In this document: in pieces, positions 41,656-50,097 of the stretch
How positions within the stretch are numbered: the stretch's first letter is position 1
Layout of the letters: every line of letters begins with the position of its first letter
NCBI GenBank assembly: GCA_965222335.1
Contig: OZ244944.1
Span: 372,001-436,000, forward strand
Direction: 5' to 3'
Length of the DNA stretch: 64,000 nucleotides
Source: G965222335 sp965222335
Lineage (GTDB): Bacteria; Pseudomonadota; Gammaproteobacteria; Pseudomonadales; Halieaceae
The notes under the pieces: model-generated
Told to the model about the DNA's origin: nothing
The model's database searches: none
Seen by the model: only the letters and a program-made list of their open reading frames with translations
Program-made: the position numbers and the translations under genes

Positions 41656-41976
41656 TCAGTGCAGCATGTCGCCCTCGACCCCGCCGATGAACAGGGGGAC
41701 CTCCAGTTGATTGCCCACAGGCTTCCCCGGCTGCCCCACCATTTCATCGTAGGCACTGCGCTGGCAGAGCACGCCCGGATGTCCCGCCAGGGGCGCCAGC
41801 AGGCTGCGCATGGCGGTGATATTCCGCGCGGTCAGTGCCTTGCCCGCATCATCGGTCAGGGTCATCACAACGCCGTCAACCTCCACCTGGGCCGTGTAGA
41901 TGCCGTTGTCCAGTGACCATACCAGTACGCGCTCCAGTGCCCGGTGTCGGCTCGCCTCAGTCAGGGATATTTTCAT
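41656..41976 (-). CDS. Small DUF6482-like protein
   Basis: A 106-residue cytoplasmic protein. The pattern is an N-terminal strand pair (LVWSLDNGIYTAQVEVDGVVMTLTDDAG), a helix (RNITAMRSLLAPL) and the conserved C-terminal SAYDEMVGQPGKPVGNQLEVPL. It resembles the small DUF6482 family of Pseudomonas-like bacteria, whose function is unknown. I chose the ATG at 41976; in-frame ATGs at 42000 and 42012 would give longer forms. It is divergent from the alcohol dehydrogenase gene, with the start codons about 130-180 bp apart. Confidence 0.66.
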   Translation of the reverse strand: MKISLTEASRHRALERVLVWSLDNGIYTAQVEVDGVVMTLTDDAGKALTARNITAMRSLLAPLAGHPGVLCQRSAYDEMVGQPGKPVGNQLEVPLFIGGVEGDMLH

Positions 41977-42154
41977 GCCTGCATTTCCACTCAGTGACAT
42001 CTGTCTGAACATTACGACAAGCCCCTCGGGATGGATGATATGCAAGCGAGATGCACGGGACTGTTCGCTATACTGGGCATATGTGCCAGAACACGCGAGC
42101 TGATTGATGCCAGAGGACCTGCCAGGGGCGACCAATAACGGCGGCGCCCAGACC

Positions 42155-43138
42155 ATGTATGCGATGGTACTGCAGTCGCCCGGGAGTGCTCTGAGCCCTG
42201 AGCATCGCCCCCTGCCCTCTCCGGCCGCAGGTCAAGTGCTGATTCAGGTTGAGGCCTGTGCCGTCTGCCGGACCGACCTGCACGTGGTCGACGGTGACCT
42301 GCCCTTCCCCGGGCACCCGGTGATCCCGGGCCACGAAATCGTGGGGCGTGTCATCGCCTGCGGTACCGGCGTGAGCGAATTGCAGCCCGGTACGCGCGTT
42401 GGGGTGCCGTGGCTGGGCCACACCTGCGGTCACTGTGACTACTGCCACGGCGGACAGGAGAACCTGTGCGATGCGCCGGAGTTTACCGGCTACACGCGTG
42501 ATGGCGGCTTCGCCAGCCACGTGCTGGCGGACGCCGCCTTCGCTTTTCCCCTGGACCCGCAGGCCGAACCCGTAGCCACCTCGCCGCTGCTGTGTGCCGG
42601 CCTGATCGGCTGGCGCTGTCTGCAGAAGGCCGGCAGCGCCAGACGCCTCGGCCTTTACGGCTTTGGAGCGGCGGCTCACATCCTCTGCCAGATCTGTCGC
42701 TGGCAGGGCCGCGAGGTCTACGCCTTCACCCGGCCCGGAGACCGTGATGGCCAGCATTTCGCCATGTCGCTGGGCGCCACCTGGGCCGGCAACGCGGATC
42801 AGCGCCCGCCCGACCCTTTGGATGCGGCCATTATTTTTGCGCCGGTCGGGGAGCTCGTGCCTGCCGCCCTGCGCGCAGTGCGCAAGGGCGGCCGGGTCAT
42901 TTGCGGCGGCATTCATATGAGCGACATCCCGAACATGCCCTACAACATACTGTGGGAGGAGCGGGAACTGGTCAGCGTGGCGAACCTCACCCGGGAGGAT
43001 GCGCGCACGTTTTTCCCGGTAGCGCGGGAGGCCGGCGTGGTCACCGAGACCCACTCTTTCCCCCTGGCACAGGCGAACGAGGCGCTCGCAGCGCTGCGCG
43101 AGGGTCGCCTCAATGGCGCGGCTGTCCTCACGCCCTGA
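42155..43138 (+). CDS. Zinc-dependent alcohol dehydrogenase (AdhP-like)
   Basis: A 327-residue medium-chain dehydrogenase. Catalytic zinc ligands are in EACAVCRTDLHVVDG and PVIPGHEIVG. The structural zinc lobe is CGHCDYCHGGQENLCDAPEF. The cofactor domain has LGLYGFGAAAHILCQI, where the usual GxGxxG is GFGAAA. The family oxidises primary alcohols or reduces aldehydes with NAD(P). The ATG at 42155 (MYAMVLQSPGSALS) gives the normal N-terminus; ATG 42107 would add 16 residues and cannot be excluded. An SDR gene follows 105 bp downstream. Confidence 0.88.
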   Translation: MYAMVLQSPGSALSPEHRPLPSPAAGQVLIQVEACAVCRTDLHVVDGDLPFPGHPVIPGHEIVGRVIACGTGVSELQPGTRVGVPWLGHTCGHCDYCHGGQENLCDAPEFTGYTRDGGFASHVLADAAFAFPLDPQAEPVATSPLLCAGLIGWRCLQKAGSARRLGLYGFGAAAHILCQICRWQGREVYAFTRPGDRDGQHFAMSLGATWAGNADQRPPDPLDAAIIFAPVGELVPAALRAVRKGGRVICGGIHMSDIPNMPYNILWEERELVSVANLTREDARTFFPVAREAGVVTETHSFPLAQANEALAALREGRLNGAAVLTP

Positions 43139-43243
43139 GTCGGGCAAGCTGTCAGCATTTGTTCGCCAGTCCCGGTATCATGAGCGGCCAGTTTCAGGCC
43201 CCACCAGGAGCCTGGCCCCAGCACTTGTCACAGGGAGTTCATC

Positions 43244-44002
43244 ATGAGCAACACCGCTTTAATCACCGGCGCCACCTCCGGATTCGGTCTCGCTTGCGCA
43301 CGTCGCTTTGCCCGGGAGGGCTGGAACCTGGTGCTGACCGGCCGGCGACAGGAGCGCCTTGAGGAAATCCAGGCGGAACTCGCGCCGCAGTGCGAGGTCC
43401 TGGCGCTGGCCCTCGACGTACGCGACACGGATGGGGTACGGGCCGCGGTCGAGGGGCTGCAGGCCCCCTTCGACTCGATTCACACCCTGATCAACAACGC
43501 GGGCCTGGCTCTGGGTACCGCCCCTGCCCAGGACAGCGACCTGGAGCAGTGGCACCGCATGATCGACACCAACGTGAAGGGGCTGTCCACCGTTACCCAT
43601 GCCCTGCTGCCCCGCCTGATCGAGCGCGGGCCGGGAGCTACAATTATCAATATTGGTTCCGTCGCCGGGCACTGGCCCTATCCGGGCGGCAATGTCTACT
43701 GCGGCACCAAGGCCTTCGTCGAGCAGTTTTCCTACGCCCTGCGCAGCGACCTTCAGGGTACCGGGGTCCGGGTGAGCAACCTTGCCCCGGGCCTGTCGGA
43801 GAGCGAATTCACCCTGGTGCGAACCGGGGGTGACCAGGCCGCCCACGACAAACTCTACGCCGGTGCCGACCCCATCCAGCCGGAGGACATCGCCGATACC
43901 TGCTGGTGGCTGGCATCCCTGCCCCCGCACCTGAACGTCAATGCCCTGGAAATGATGGCGGTACGCCAGGCCTGGGGGCCGTTCGCCATTCACCGTGAGT
44001 AG
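43244..44002 (+). CDS. Short-chain dehydrogenase, YdfG-like
   Basis: A 252-residue classical SDR. The cofactor motif is ITGATSGFGLACARRFA at residues 8-24, and GRRQ supplies the NADP-preferring arginines. NNAGLALG, the catalytic serine in INIGSVAGHWPY and YCGTK (Tyr-x3-Lys) complete the site. LAPGLSESEFTLVR and the closing VNALEMMAVRQ are typical of YdfG, the 3-hydroxy acid/malonic semialdehyde dehydrogenase. The ATG has CAGGGAG 8 nt upstream. Confidence 0.9.
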   Translation: MSNTALITGATSGFGLACARRFAREGWNLVLTGRRQERLEEIQAELAPQCEVLALALDVRDTDGVRAAVEGLQAPFDSIHTLINNAGLALGTAPAQDSDLEQWHRMIDTNVKGLSTVTHALLPRLIERGPGATIINIGSVAGHWPYPGGNVYCGTKAFVEQFSYALRSDLQGTGVRVSNLAPGLSESEFTLVRTGGDQAAHDKLYAGADPIQPEDIADTCWWLASLPPHLNVNALEMMAVRQAWGPFAIHRE

Positions 44003-44047
44003 GCAGGACAGTCACGGCAATGTGCGGCCCGGAGATGCGCCCGCCCG

Positions 44048-45595
44048 CTAGCGACCCACGCGCTGATGGTGGCGGGCCAATTCCCGGCGCACCACCGGCG
44101 CCAGCACATACAGCCCGATAATGTTCGGCACACAGATCAGAAACACCATGGCGTCGGAAAAATCCAGGATCGCCCCGAGCTCGATGCTGGAGCCGATCAC
44201 CACGAACAGGCAAAACACCAGTTTGAACCCGGCATCCGCCCCACGGCCCTCCCCCACCAGGTAGGTCCAGCCCTTGAGTCCGTAGTAGGACCAGGCAATC
44301 ATGGTCGAGAAGGCGAACAGAAAGCCGGCCACCGCGATAAAGTACGGCGACCAGGCAAGGTTGCGCTCAAACGCACGGGAGGTCATTTCAATCCCCCCCA
44401 TGCCCTCGGTAAACCCGGGTACGTAGTAGAGCGTGGTGATAATGACCAGCGCGGTCAGGGTGCTGATCACCACGGTGTCGATCAAAGGCTCCAGCAGGGA
44501 GACGTAGCCCTCTGTAATCGGGTCATCCGTCTGCACCGCCGCGTGCGCTATTGCCGCCGAGCCAATGCCCGCCTCGTTGGAAAAAACCGCGCGCTGGAAA
44601 CCGATCACCATTACGCCCAGGGCTCCCCCGGCCACGCCGGGCGCGCTGAAAGCACCGCTGACCATGGCATTCAGCGCGAACGGCAAGGCCTCCCGGTTCA
44701 TCACCAGGATCAACACAGCTCCCGCGGTGTAGAACAGGGCCATAAATGGCACGACCTTGCTGGTGACCCGGGCGATGCTGCGAATACCGCCGATAATCAC
44801 CAGCGCCACCAGGCTCGCCAGCAGCAGCCCGAATACCCAGCCCTTGTCACCCAGCCAGCTGCTGCCAAAGCCCCCGGTCACGTTGACCACCTGAACGTAG
44901 GCCTGGTTGGCCTGGAACATATTGCCAATACCCATGCAGCCGATGACAATGCCCAGGGCGTAGAATCTGCCCAGCCAGCGCCCCAGGGCCGCCCTGCCCT
45001 TCTCGGCAAAACCTCGCTCGAGAAAATACATGGGCCCGCCGGATACCGAGCCGTCCGGGTTCTGGCGACGGTACAGCGTACCCAGGGTGCACTCGACAAA
45101 CTTGGTGGACATGCCCAGCACACCCGCCACGATCATCCAGAACGCCGCTCCGGGGCCGCCAACGGAAACCGCCACCGCAACGCCGCCAATATTACCTATC
45201 CCGACTGTGCCCGAAACCGCGGTTGCCAGGGCCTGGAAATGGGTGACCTGTCCCGGGTGATCCGGGTCGCTGTAGGCGCCGCGCACGATGCGCAGGGCGT
45301 GAGGCAGCCCGCGCACGCTGAGAAAGGCGAAATAGAGGGTGAAAAAGGCCGCCGCCGTTACCAGCCACAGCACCACCAATGGCAGCTCGGCACCGAAGAC
45401 GGGCACGGTGAAAAATACCAGCGAGGAGATGACTTCCGTGACCGGCGCCATGGTCTCGTTAATCCACGCGTCGACACCGCTCTGGGCCTGCGCGGTCAGG
45501 GGCAAGACGAGCAATAGCAGTGCCAGGCACACAGCCGGATAGCACAACCCGAGGTGCCCTGACATGTGGGCCCTGCGGCCGTCTGATAACATCAT
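44048..45595 (-). CDS. Sodium:alanine/glycine symporter (AGCS family) with signal-like N-terminus
   Basis: A 515-residue multi-spanning transporter. Family strings are LATAVSGTVGIGNIGGVAVAV (sodium/substrate site), GPMYFLERG, GMGNMFQANQ-like MGIGNMFQANQAY and QRAVFSNEAGIGSAAIAHAA. It is expected to import alanine or glycine with sodium. The first 38 residues contain a signal-peptide-like segment ending LPLTAQAQSG, before the first family helix. That is an unusual addition and may be cleaved. AGGA lies 5 nt before the ATG at 45595. A shorter form from 45565 would keep the signal segment. Confidence 0.9.
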   Translation of the reverse strand: MMLSDGRRAHMSGHLGLCYPAVCLALLLLVLPLTAQAQSGVDAWINETMAPVTEVISSLVFFTVPVFGAELPLVVLWLVTAAAFFTLYFAFLSVRGLPHALRIVRGAYSDPDHPGQVTHFQALATAVSGTVGIGNIGGVAVAVSVGGPGAAFWMIVAGVLGMSTKFVECTLGTLYRRQNPDGSVSGGPMYFLERGFAEKGRAALGRWLGRFYALGIVIGCMGIGNMFQANQAYVQVVNVTGGFGSSWLGDKGWVFGLLLASLVALVIIGGIRSIARVTSKVVPFMALFYTAGAVLILVMNREALPFALNAMVSGAFSAPGVAGGALGVMVIGFQRAVFSNEAGIGSAAIAHAAVQTDDPITEGYVSLLEPLIDTVVISTLTALVIITTLYYVPGFTEGMGGIEMTSRAFERNLAWSPYFIAVAGFLFAFSTMIAWSYYGLKGWTYLVGEGRGADAGFKLVFCLFVVIGSSIELGAILDFSDAMVFLICVPNIIGLYVLAPVVRRELARHHQRVGR

Positions 45596-45619
45596 TTGAA
45601 TCCTGCTGTGGAAGAGTCG

Positions 45620-47209
45620 TTACAGCATGCTCTCGGGAACTATGTAGGAGAGCGTGCCTGTCACGAAGCGCTGCCACCAGGTAGTGGCGGGTTCGCTGTC
45701 GTAGGTCACCATCTCGCCATCGCGCTGCTTTTCCTGCCAGCGCAGGTCGCCTTCGGGGGTCAGGAACACGCGATAGGCATTGTCGGCCACGGTGCGCTCA
45801 AAGGTATCGCTCAATCTCGCCGCCAGTATTTCATTCTCTATAATCAGCCCCATTTCTGTGTTCAACGCCACCGAGCGCGGGTCCAGATTGAAAGAACCCA
45901 CAAACAGCCGTTCGCTATCGGCCCCCAGCGTCTTCGCATGCAGACTGGCTGTACTCGAGCCGACCCAGCTCTTGTTGCGCTGCGCTTCTCCAGGCGCAGG
46001 CTTGTACTCCCACAGCTCCACGCCACCTTCCAGTAAATCCTCCCGGTAGCGCATGTAGCCGGCATGCACCAGCCCCACGTCGTTTGCCGCCAGTGAGTTC
46101 GTGAGAATGCGCACGCTGAGGCCACGGTCTACCAGACCGGTGAAAAATGCGACCAGTTCATCGCCCGGCACGAAGTAAGGAGACACCACCACCACTTCGT
46201 TGTTGGCGGCGGCGAACATGGGTTCAAGATTGGGTATCAGGTGGGTTTCTGCAGTAATTTCAGGGTTAAACACCTTGCGTGGGTCATCTGCCACGAGACT
46301 TGCATCCCCCCACAGGAACTCGGCGTCATTGAAATTCATGCGATCGAAAGAACCGCGCTTGCGGATCGCCTCCACGTAATCTGAAGCGATTGCCGATGCC
46401 GTGACCGCCGCAAAATCGCGGCGTGCCTGCGCCAGTCGCTCCGCCGTCAACACCTCCGGGTCGGCAAAGGCGGCCATGGGGATGACCATCTCGCTGTTCC
46501 AGTAAAGGTCGAACATATCCGAGACCTTCTGCACAATAGGCCCTATCCCGATCACGTCGAGGTCTGCAAACGAAGTGTGAGCGACAGCATCGAAGTACTC
46601 ATTGCCGATATTGCGGCCGCCGACCACCGTAAGCTGATTGTCGGCAGTGAGGGATTTGTTGTGCATGCGATGATTCAGGCGCTTGAGATCAGAGGCAAAC
46701 CCGAGCCCGCGACTACCCCGGTAGCCGAAGGGGTTGTACAGGCGCACCTCGATCTCGGGATGGGCGTCGAGCTGGCTGAGGAAGGTATCCTTGCCCTGGG
46801 TATCCAGATCATCGAGCAGAAGGCGCACCCGCACGCCGCGATCGGCCGCATCCAGTAGCGCCGCAGCCAGGAGGTTGCCGCTGGTATCTGCATGCCAGAT
46901 GTAATATTGCACGTCCAGGCTGCGCTCGGCAGCACGAATCGCGGCGATACGAGCCACAAAAGCTTCCATACCATCGCCAAGTGCCACAAAGCCCGACTGT
47001 TCCAGCTGCCCTGGGAAAAGCTCGTCGATACGTTTGGCAAGCGAGGTATCGCTGGTCTCTGTCAGTGCGTAGCTCTCGGGCTTGGCGTATTCACCGGGCT
47101 CTGGCAGGCTGGCGCAGCCTGCCAATAGCAGCAGTAACAGTGGCGGCAGGAACCTGTAAAGGCCGCGAAGGCGTGCAATCACTCCGGCGTCCTGCTCTGG
47201 TCGGCACAT
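45620..47209 (-). CDS. Phospholipase D-family protein, cardiolipin synthase C-like
   Basis: A 529-residue protein with an N-terminal lipoprotein-type signal (LPPLLLLLLAGCASLPEPGEY). It has two HKD catalytic motifs: RMHNKSLTADNQLTVVGGRNIGNEYFD at about residue 180 and SLHAKTLGADSERLFVGSFNLDPRS at about 420. This duplicated layout, the ending and the size match ClsC/YmdC-like enzymes, which make cardiolipin from phosphatidylglycerol and phosphatidylethanolamine. No YmdB-type partner gene is nearby. It lies 25 bp upstream of the AGCS gene on the same strand. Confidence 0.87.
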   Translation of the reverse strand: MCRPEQDAGVIARLRGLYRFLPPLLLLLLAGCASLPEPGEYAKPESYALTETSDTSLAKRIDELFPGQLEQSGFVALGDGMEAFVARIAAIRAAERSLDVQYYIWHADTSGNLLAAALLDAADRGVRVRLLLDDLDTQGKDTFLSQLDAHPEIEVRLYNPFGYRGSRGLGFASDLKRLNHRMHNKSLTADNQLTVVGGRNIGNEYFDAVAHTSFADLDVIGIGPIVQKVSDMFDLYWNSEMVIPMAAFADPEVLTAERLAQARRDFAAVTASAIASDYVEAIRKRGSFDRMNFNDAEFLWGDASLVADDPRKVFNPEITAETHLIPNLEPMFAAANNEVVVVSPYFVPGDELVAFFTGLVDRGLSVRILTNSLAANDVGLVHAGYMRYREDLLEGGVELWEYKPAPGEAQRNKSWVGSSTASLHAKTLGADSERLFVGSFNLDPRSVALNTEMGLIIENEILAARLSDTFERTVADNAYRVFLTPEGDLRWQEKQRDGEMVTYDSEPATTWWQRFVTGTLSYIVPESML

Positions 47210-47283
47210 GTGGCGGCCTCGTGCTAAGGGTTTCGAATTTTTCGTGCCAGGAAGATTGTAACGCAGGCAGCCGGGCCGACAAG

Positions 47284-48795
47284 TCAGGTCGTCACGGCGC
47301 CCAGCTCGCTGTGCCGGATGCGGGATTTCACCTCGCCATCCACGGCAGACTCCAGCACCACATCAAAGCCCCAAAGCCGGTGCAGGTGCTTGATCATTTC
47401 CTCGGCGCTACGGGTCTCCAGGGGCCGGCCGCGATGAATCTCGTGGCGCAGGGTCAGCGCGCGGTCACCGCGCACATTCACATTGTAAACCTGTATATAA
47501 GGTTCGAGATTGCCCAGGTCGTAACTTGCGGCGAGGGATTCCCGCACCGCCTGGTAGCCCGCCTCGTCATGTATCGCGGTGACTTCCAGGTAATCCTGTT
47601 CGGCGTCGTCAAGCACGGTGAACAATTTGAGTTCACGGATCAGGCGCGGTGAGAGAAACTGCAGAATGAAGCTCTCGTCCTTGAAGTCGCGCATCGCGAA
47701 CTCGAGATTCTCGCGCCAGGGTGTACCGGCGAGATCGGGGAACCACTGGCGGTCCTCGGTGGTGGGGCTTTCACTGATGCGTCGCAGTTCCTGCATCATG
47801 CCGTAGCCCAGGGTATAGGGATTGATTCCGCTGTAGTAAGGGGAATTGAACGGGGGCTGGTACACCACCGCCGTATGATACTGCAGGAACTCCATCATGA
47901 AGCCGTCGGTGACCAGGCCCTCACGGTACATCTCGTGCAGGATGTGAAAGTGCCAGAAACAGGCCCAGCCCTCGTTCATGACCTTGGTCTGGCGCTGCGG
48001 ATACAGGTATTGCGATACTTTGCGCACTATGCGAATGATTTCACGCTGCCAGGGTTCCAGCAGGGGCGCGTTTTTTTCCAGGAAGTACAGGATGTTCTCC
48101 TGTGGCTCCTCGGGATAGCGGGTCGGCTCAACTCCTTCGGCCGCGTCCGGGCTGACCGGGATTGTCTTCCACAGCTCGTTGACCTGCTGCTGCAGGATGG
48201 CCTCACGCTCCTCGCGCCGCTGGCGCTCCTCGCTCAGGGAGAGCGGATAGGGGCGCTTGTAGCGGTCCACGCCGTGATTCATCAGGGCATGACAGGAATC
48301 CAGGATCGCCTCCACCTCGTCGATGCCGTGGCGCTGCTCGCACTCGGCGATGTAATTGCGCGCAAAAACCATGTAATCAACAATGGATTCCGCGTCCGTC
48401 CAGGTGCGGAACAGGTAGTTGCCCTTGAAGAACGCATTGTGGCCATAACAGGCGTGGGCCATCACCAGGGCCTGCATCGTCAACGTGTTCTCCTCCATCA
48501 GGTAGGCGATACAGGGATTGGAGTTGAACACGATCTCGTAAGCCAGGCCCATGCGACCGCGCTTGTAGTTATTCTGCACACCCAGGAAGTGTTTGCCGAA
48601 AGACCAGTGGTGGTAGTTGATTGGCATGGCAGAGGATGCGTAGGCATCCATCATCTGCTCGGAGTTGATCACCTCGATCTGGTTGGGGTAGGTATCCAGT
48701 TCGAAATTGTCAGAGATGCGGGCAATCTCGCGCTCGTACTCCTTGAGCAGGTCAAAGGTCCAGTCCGATCCGGTCGACAGAGGGGAACGACTCAT
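47284..48795 (-). CDS. SpoVR family protein (YcgB-like)
   Basis: A 503-residue cytoplasmic protein. Typical SpoVR strings are YPNQIEVINSEQMMDAY, MPINYHHWSFGKHF, AYEIVFNSNPCIAYLMEENT, HACYGHNAFFKGN and QTKVMNEGWACFWHFHILHEMY. The function is unknown, but the gene is regularly the third partner of the PrkA kinase and YeaH. The start overlaps the yeaH stop as ATGA, so the two are translationally coupled. It is the last gene of the prkA-yeaH-spoVR operon. Confidence 0.95.
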   Translation of the reverse strand: MSRSPLSTGSDWTFDLLKEYEREIARISDNFELDTYPNQIEVINSEQMMDAYASSAMPINYHHWSFGKHFLGVQNNYKRGRMGLAYEIVFNSNPCIAYLMEENTLTMQALVMAHACYGHNAFFKGNYLFRTWTDAESIVDYMVFARNYIAECEQRHGIDEVEAILDSCHALMNHGVDRYKRPYPLSLSEERQRREEREAILQQQVNELWKTIPVSPDAAEGVEPTRYPEEPQENILYFLEKNAPLLEPWQREIIRIVRKVSQYLYPQRQTKVMNEGWACFWHFHILHEMYREGLVTDGFMMEFLQYHTAVVYQPPFNSPYYSGINPYTLGYGMMQELRRISESPTTEDRQWFPDLAGTPWRENLEFAMRDFKDESFILQFLSPRLIRELKLFTVLDDAEQDYLEVTAIHDEAGYQAVRESLAASYDLGNLEPYIQVYNVNVRGDRALTLRHEIHRGRPLETRSAEEMIKHLHRLWGFDVVLESAVDGEVKSRIRHSELGAVTT

Positions 48796-50051
48796 GCGGT
48801 CTGCTTCCTGAACAGCTCGCGAAACACCGGGTAGATATCGCCGGGACCGGTAATATGCTGCATCGCGAACACTTCATTCCATTCCTTGAGCAAACCGCTG
48901 TAGGTCAGCCACAGGGGTTTGTCACCCGCATCGGTGATTTCGACATAGGCGTAGTACTGGCACTGTGGCAGCAGGCTCTGCATGATGTTGGTACAGCGCT
49001 GCGCGTCGTCCGGCCAGTTATCACCATCCGATGCCTGGGCCCCGTAGATATTCCATTCCGCGGGGGAATAGCGCGCCTGGATAATGCTCTGCATCAGGTC
49101 CAGGGCGCTTGATACCACGGTGCCGCCCGTCTCGCGGGAATTGAAGAACTCTTCTTCGTCGACTTCCTTGGCCACGGTGTGATGGCGAATGAACACCAGC
49201 TCCGTGCGATCGTAATTCCGCGAGAGAAAGAGGTAGAGCAGGATATAGAAGCGCTTCGCCAGGTCCTTGGTCGCCTGGTCCATGGAACCGGAGACATCCA
49301 TCAGGCAGAACATCACCGCTTTGGAGTGCGGAATGGGCTCGTTGTAGTGACGGTGATAGCGAATGTCCACGTCGTCCAGGAAGGGAATCCGCGACAGCGC
49401 CTCGCGCAGTTCGTCGACGCGGGCTTCGATCTCCGCCCGCCGCCCTGCCTGCTCCGGTTCGTCCGCCAGGGCCTGCAGCTCCGCCTCCAGCTCACGCAGT
49501 TCCGCGCGCCGGCCGGCGCCCAGGGCAATACGCCTGGCGGTCGCCGAGCGCATCGAACGCACCACGCTCAGGTTGGAGGGAGCACCGTCACTGGCGAAAC
49601 CACCCCGCACCCGCTTGAACTCCTCCAGGCCCGCGAGCTGGCGCTTGGTGAGGTTGGGCAACGCCATATCGTCGAACAGCAGGTCCAGAAACTCCTGCTG
49701 ATTGACCTGGAAGGAAAACTCATCCATGCCCTCCCCGTCCGGGCTGCCCTCGCTACCACCGCCACCACTGCCGCCGCCCGGAGGGCGCTTGATGCGGTCG
49801 CCGCGGGTGAACTCCTCGTTGCCCGGGACCACGTGGGTCACCTGTCCCCCGCTGCCGTGCTGGAAGTGGGGTTCACCGATGTCCTTGCTGGGAATGGAAA
49901 TCTTCTCGCCGCGATCACTGTCGGTGATGTGCCTGCCCCGCAGGCTTTCGCTCACGGAGCGCTGGATCTGCTGGCGATAGCGCCGCAGAAAGCGCTGCCG
50001 ATTGACGGCGCTTTTCTGTTTGGGGTTATTGCGGCGGTCGATCAAAAAACT
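48792..50051 (-). CDS. yeaH: YeaH/YhbH family protein (UPF0229)
   Basis: A 419-residue protein with a VWA-like domain. Its C-terminal half carries the metal-site motif MFCLMDVSGSMDQATKDLAKRF near residue 240. The N-terminal half starts FLIDRRNNPKQKSAVNRQRFLRRY and has a glycine-rich linker (PPGGGSGGGGSEGSP). I chose GTG 50051, which has a near-perfect GGAGGT. The family accompanies PrkA and SpoVR; YeaH interacts with the YeaG kinase in Escherichia coli, where the operon responds to nitrogen starvation and stationary phase. It lies 46 bp after prkA. Confidence 0.95.
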   Translation of the reverse strand, partial: SFLIDRRNNPKQKSAVNRQRFLRRYRQQIQRSVSESLRGRHITDSDRGEKISIPSKDIGEPHFQHGSGGQVTHVVPGNEEFTRGDRIKRPPGGGSGGGGSEGSPDGEGMDEFSFQVNQQEFLDLLFDDMALPNLTKRQLAGLEEFKRVRGGFASDGAPSNLSVVRSMRSATARRIALGAGRRAELRELEAELQALADEPEQAGRRAEIEARVDELREALSRIPFLDDVDIRYHRHYNEPIPHSKAVMFCLMDVSGSMDQATKDLAKRFYILLYLFLSRNYDRTELVFIRHHTVAKEVDEEEFFNSRETGGTVVSSALDLMQSIIQARYSPAEWNIYGAQASDGDNWPDDAQRCTNIMQSLLPQCQYYAYVEITDAGDKPLWLTYSGLLKEWNEVFAMQHITGPGDIYPVFRELFRKQTA

Positions 50052-50097
50052 CACGGCACCTCCTGCCCGCACCGGCTGCGCCGGTGCCGGCTATACA

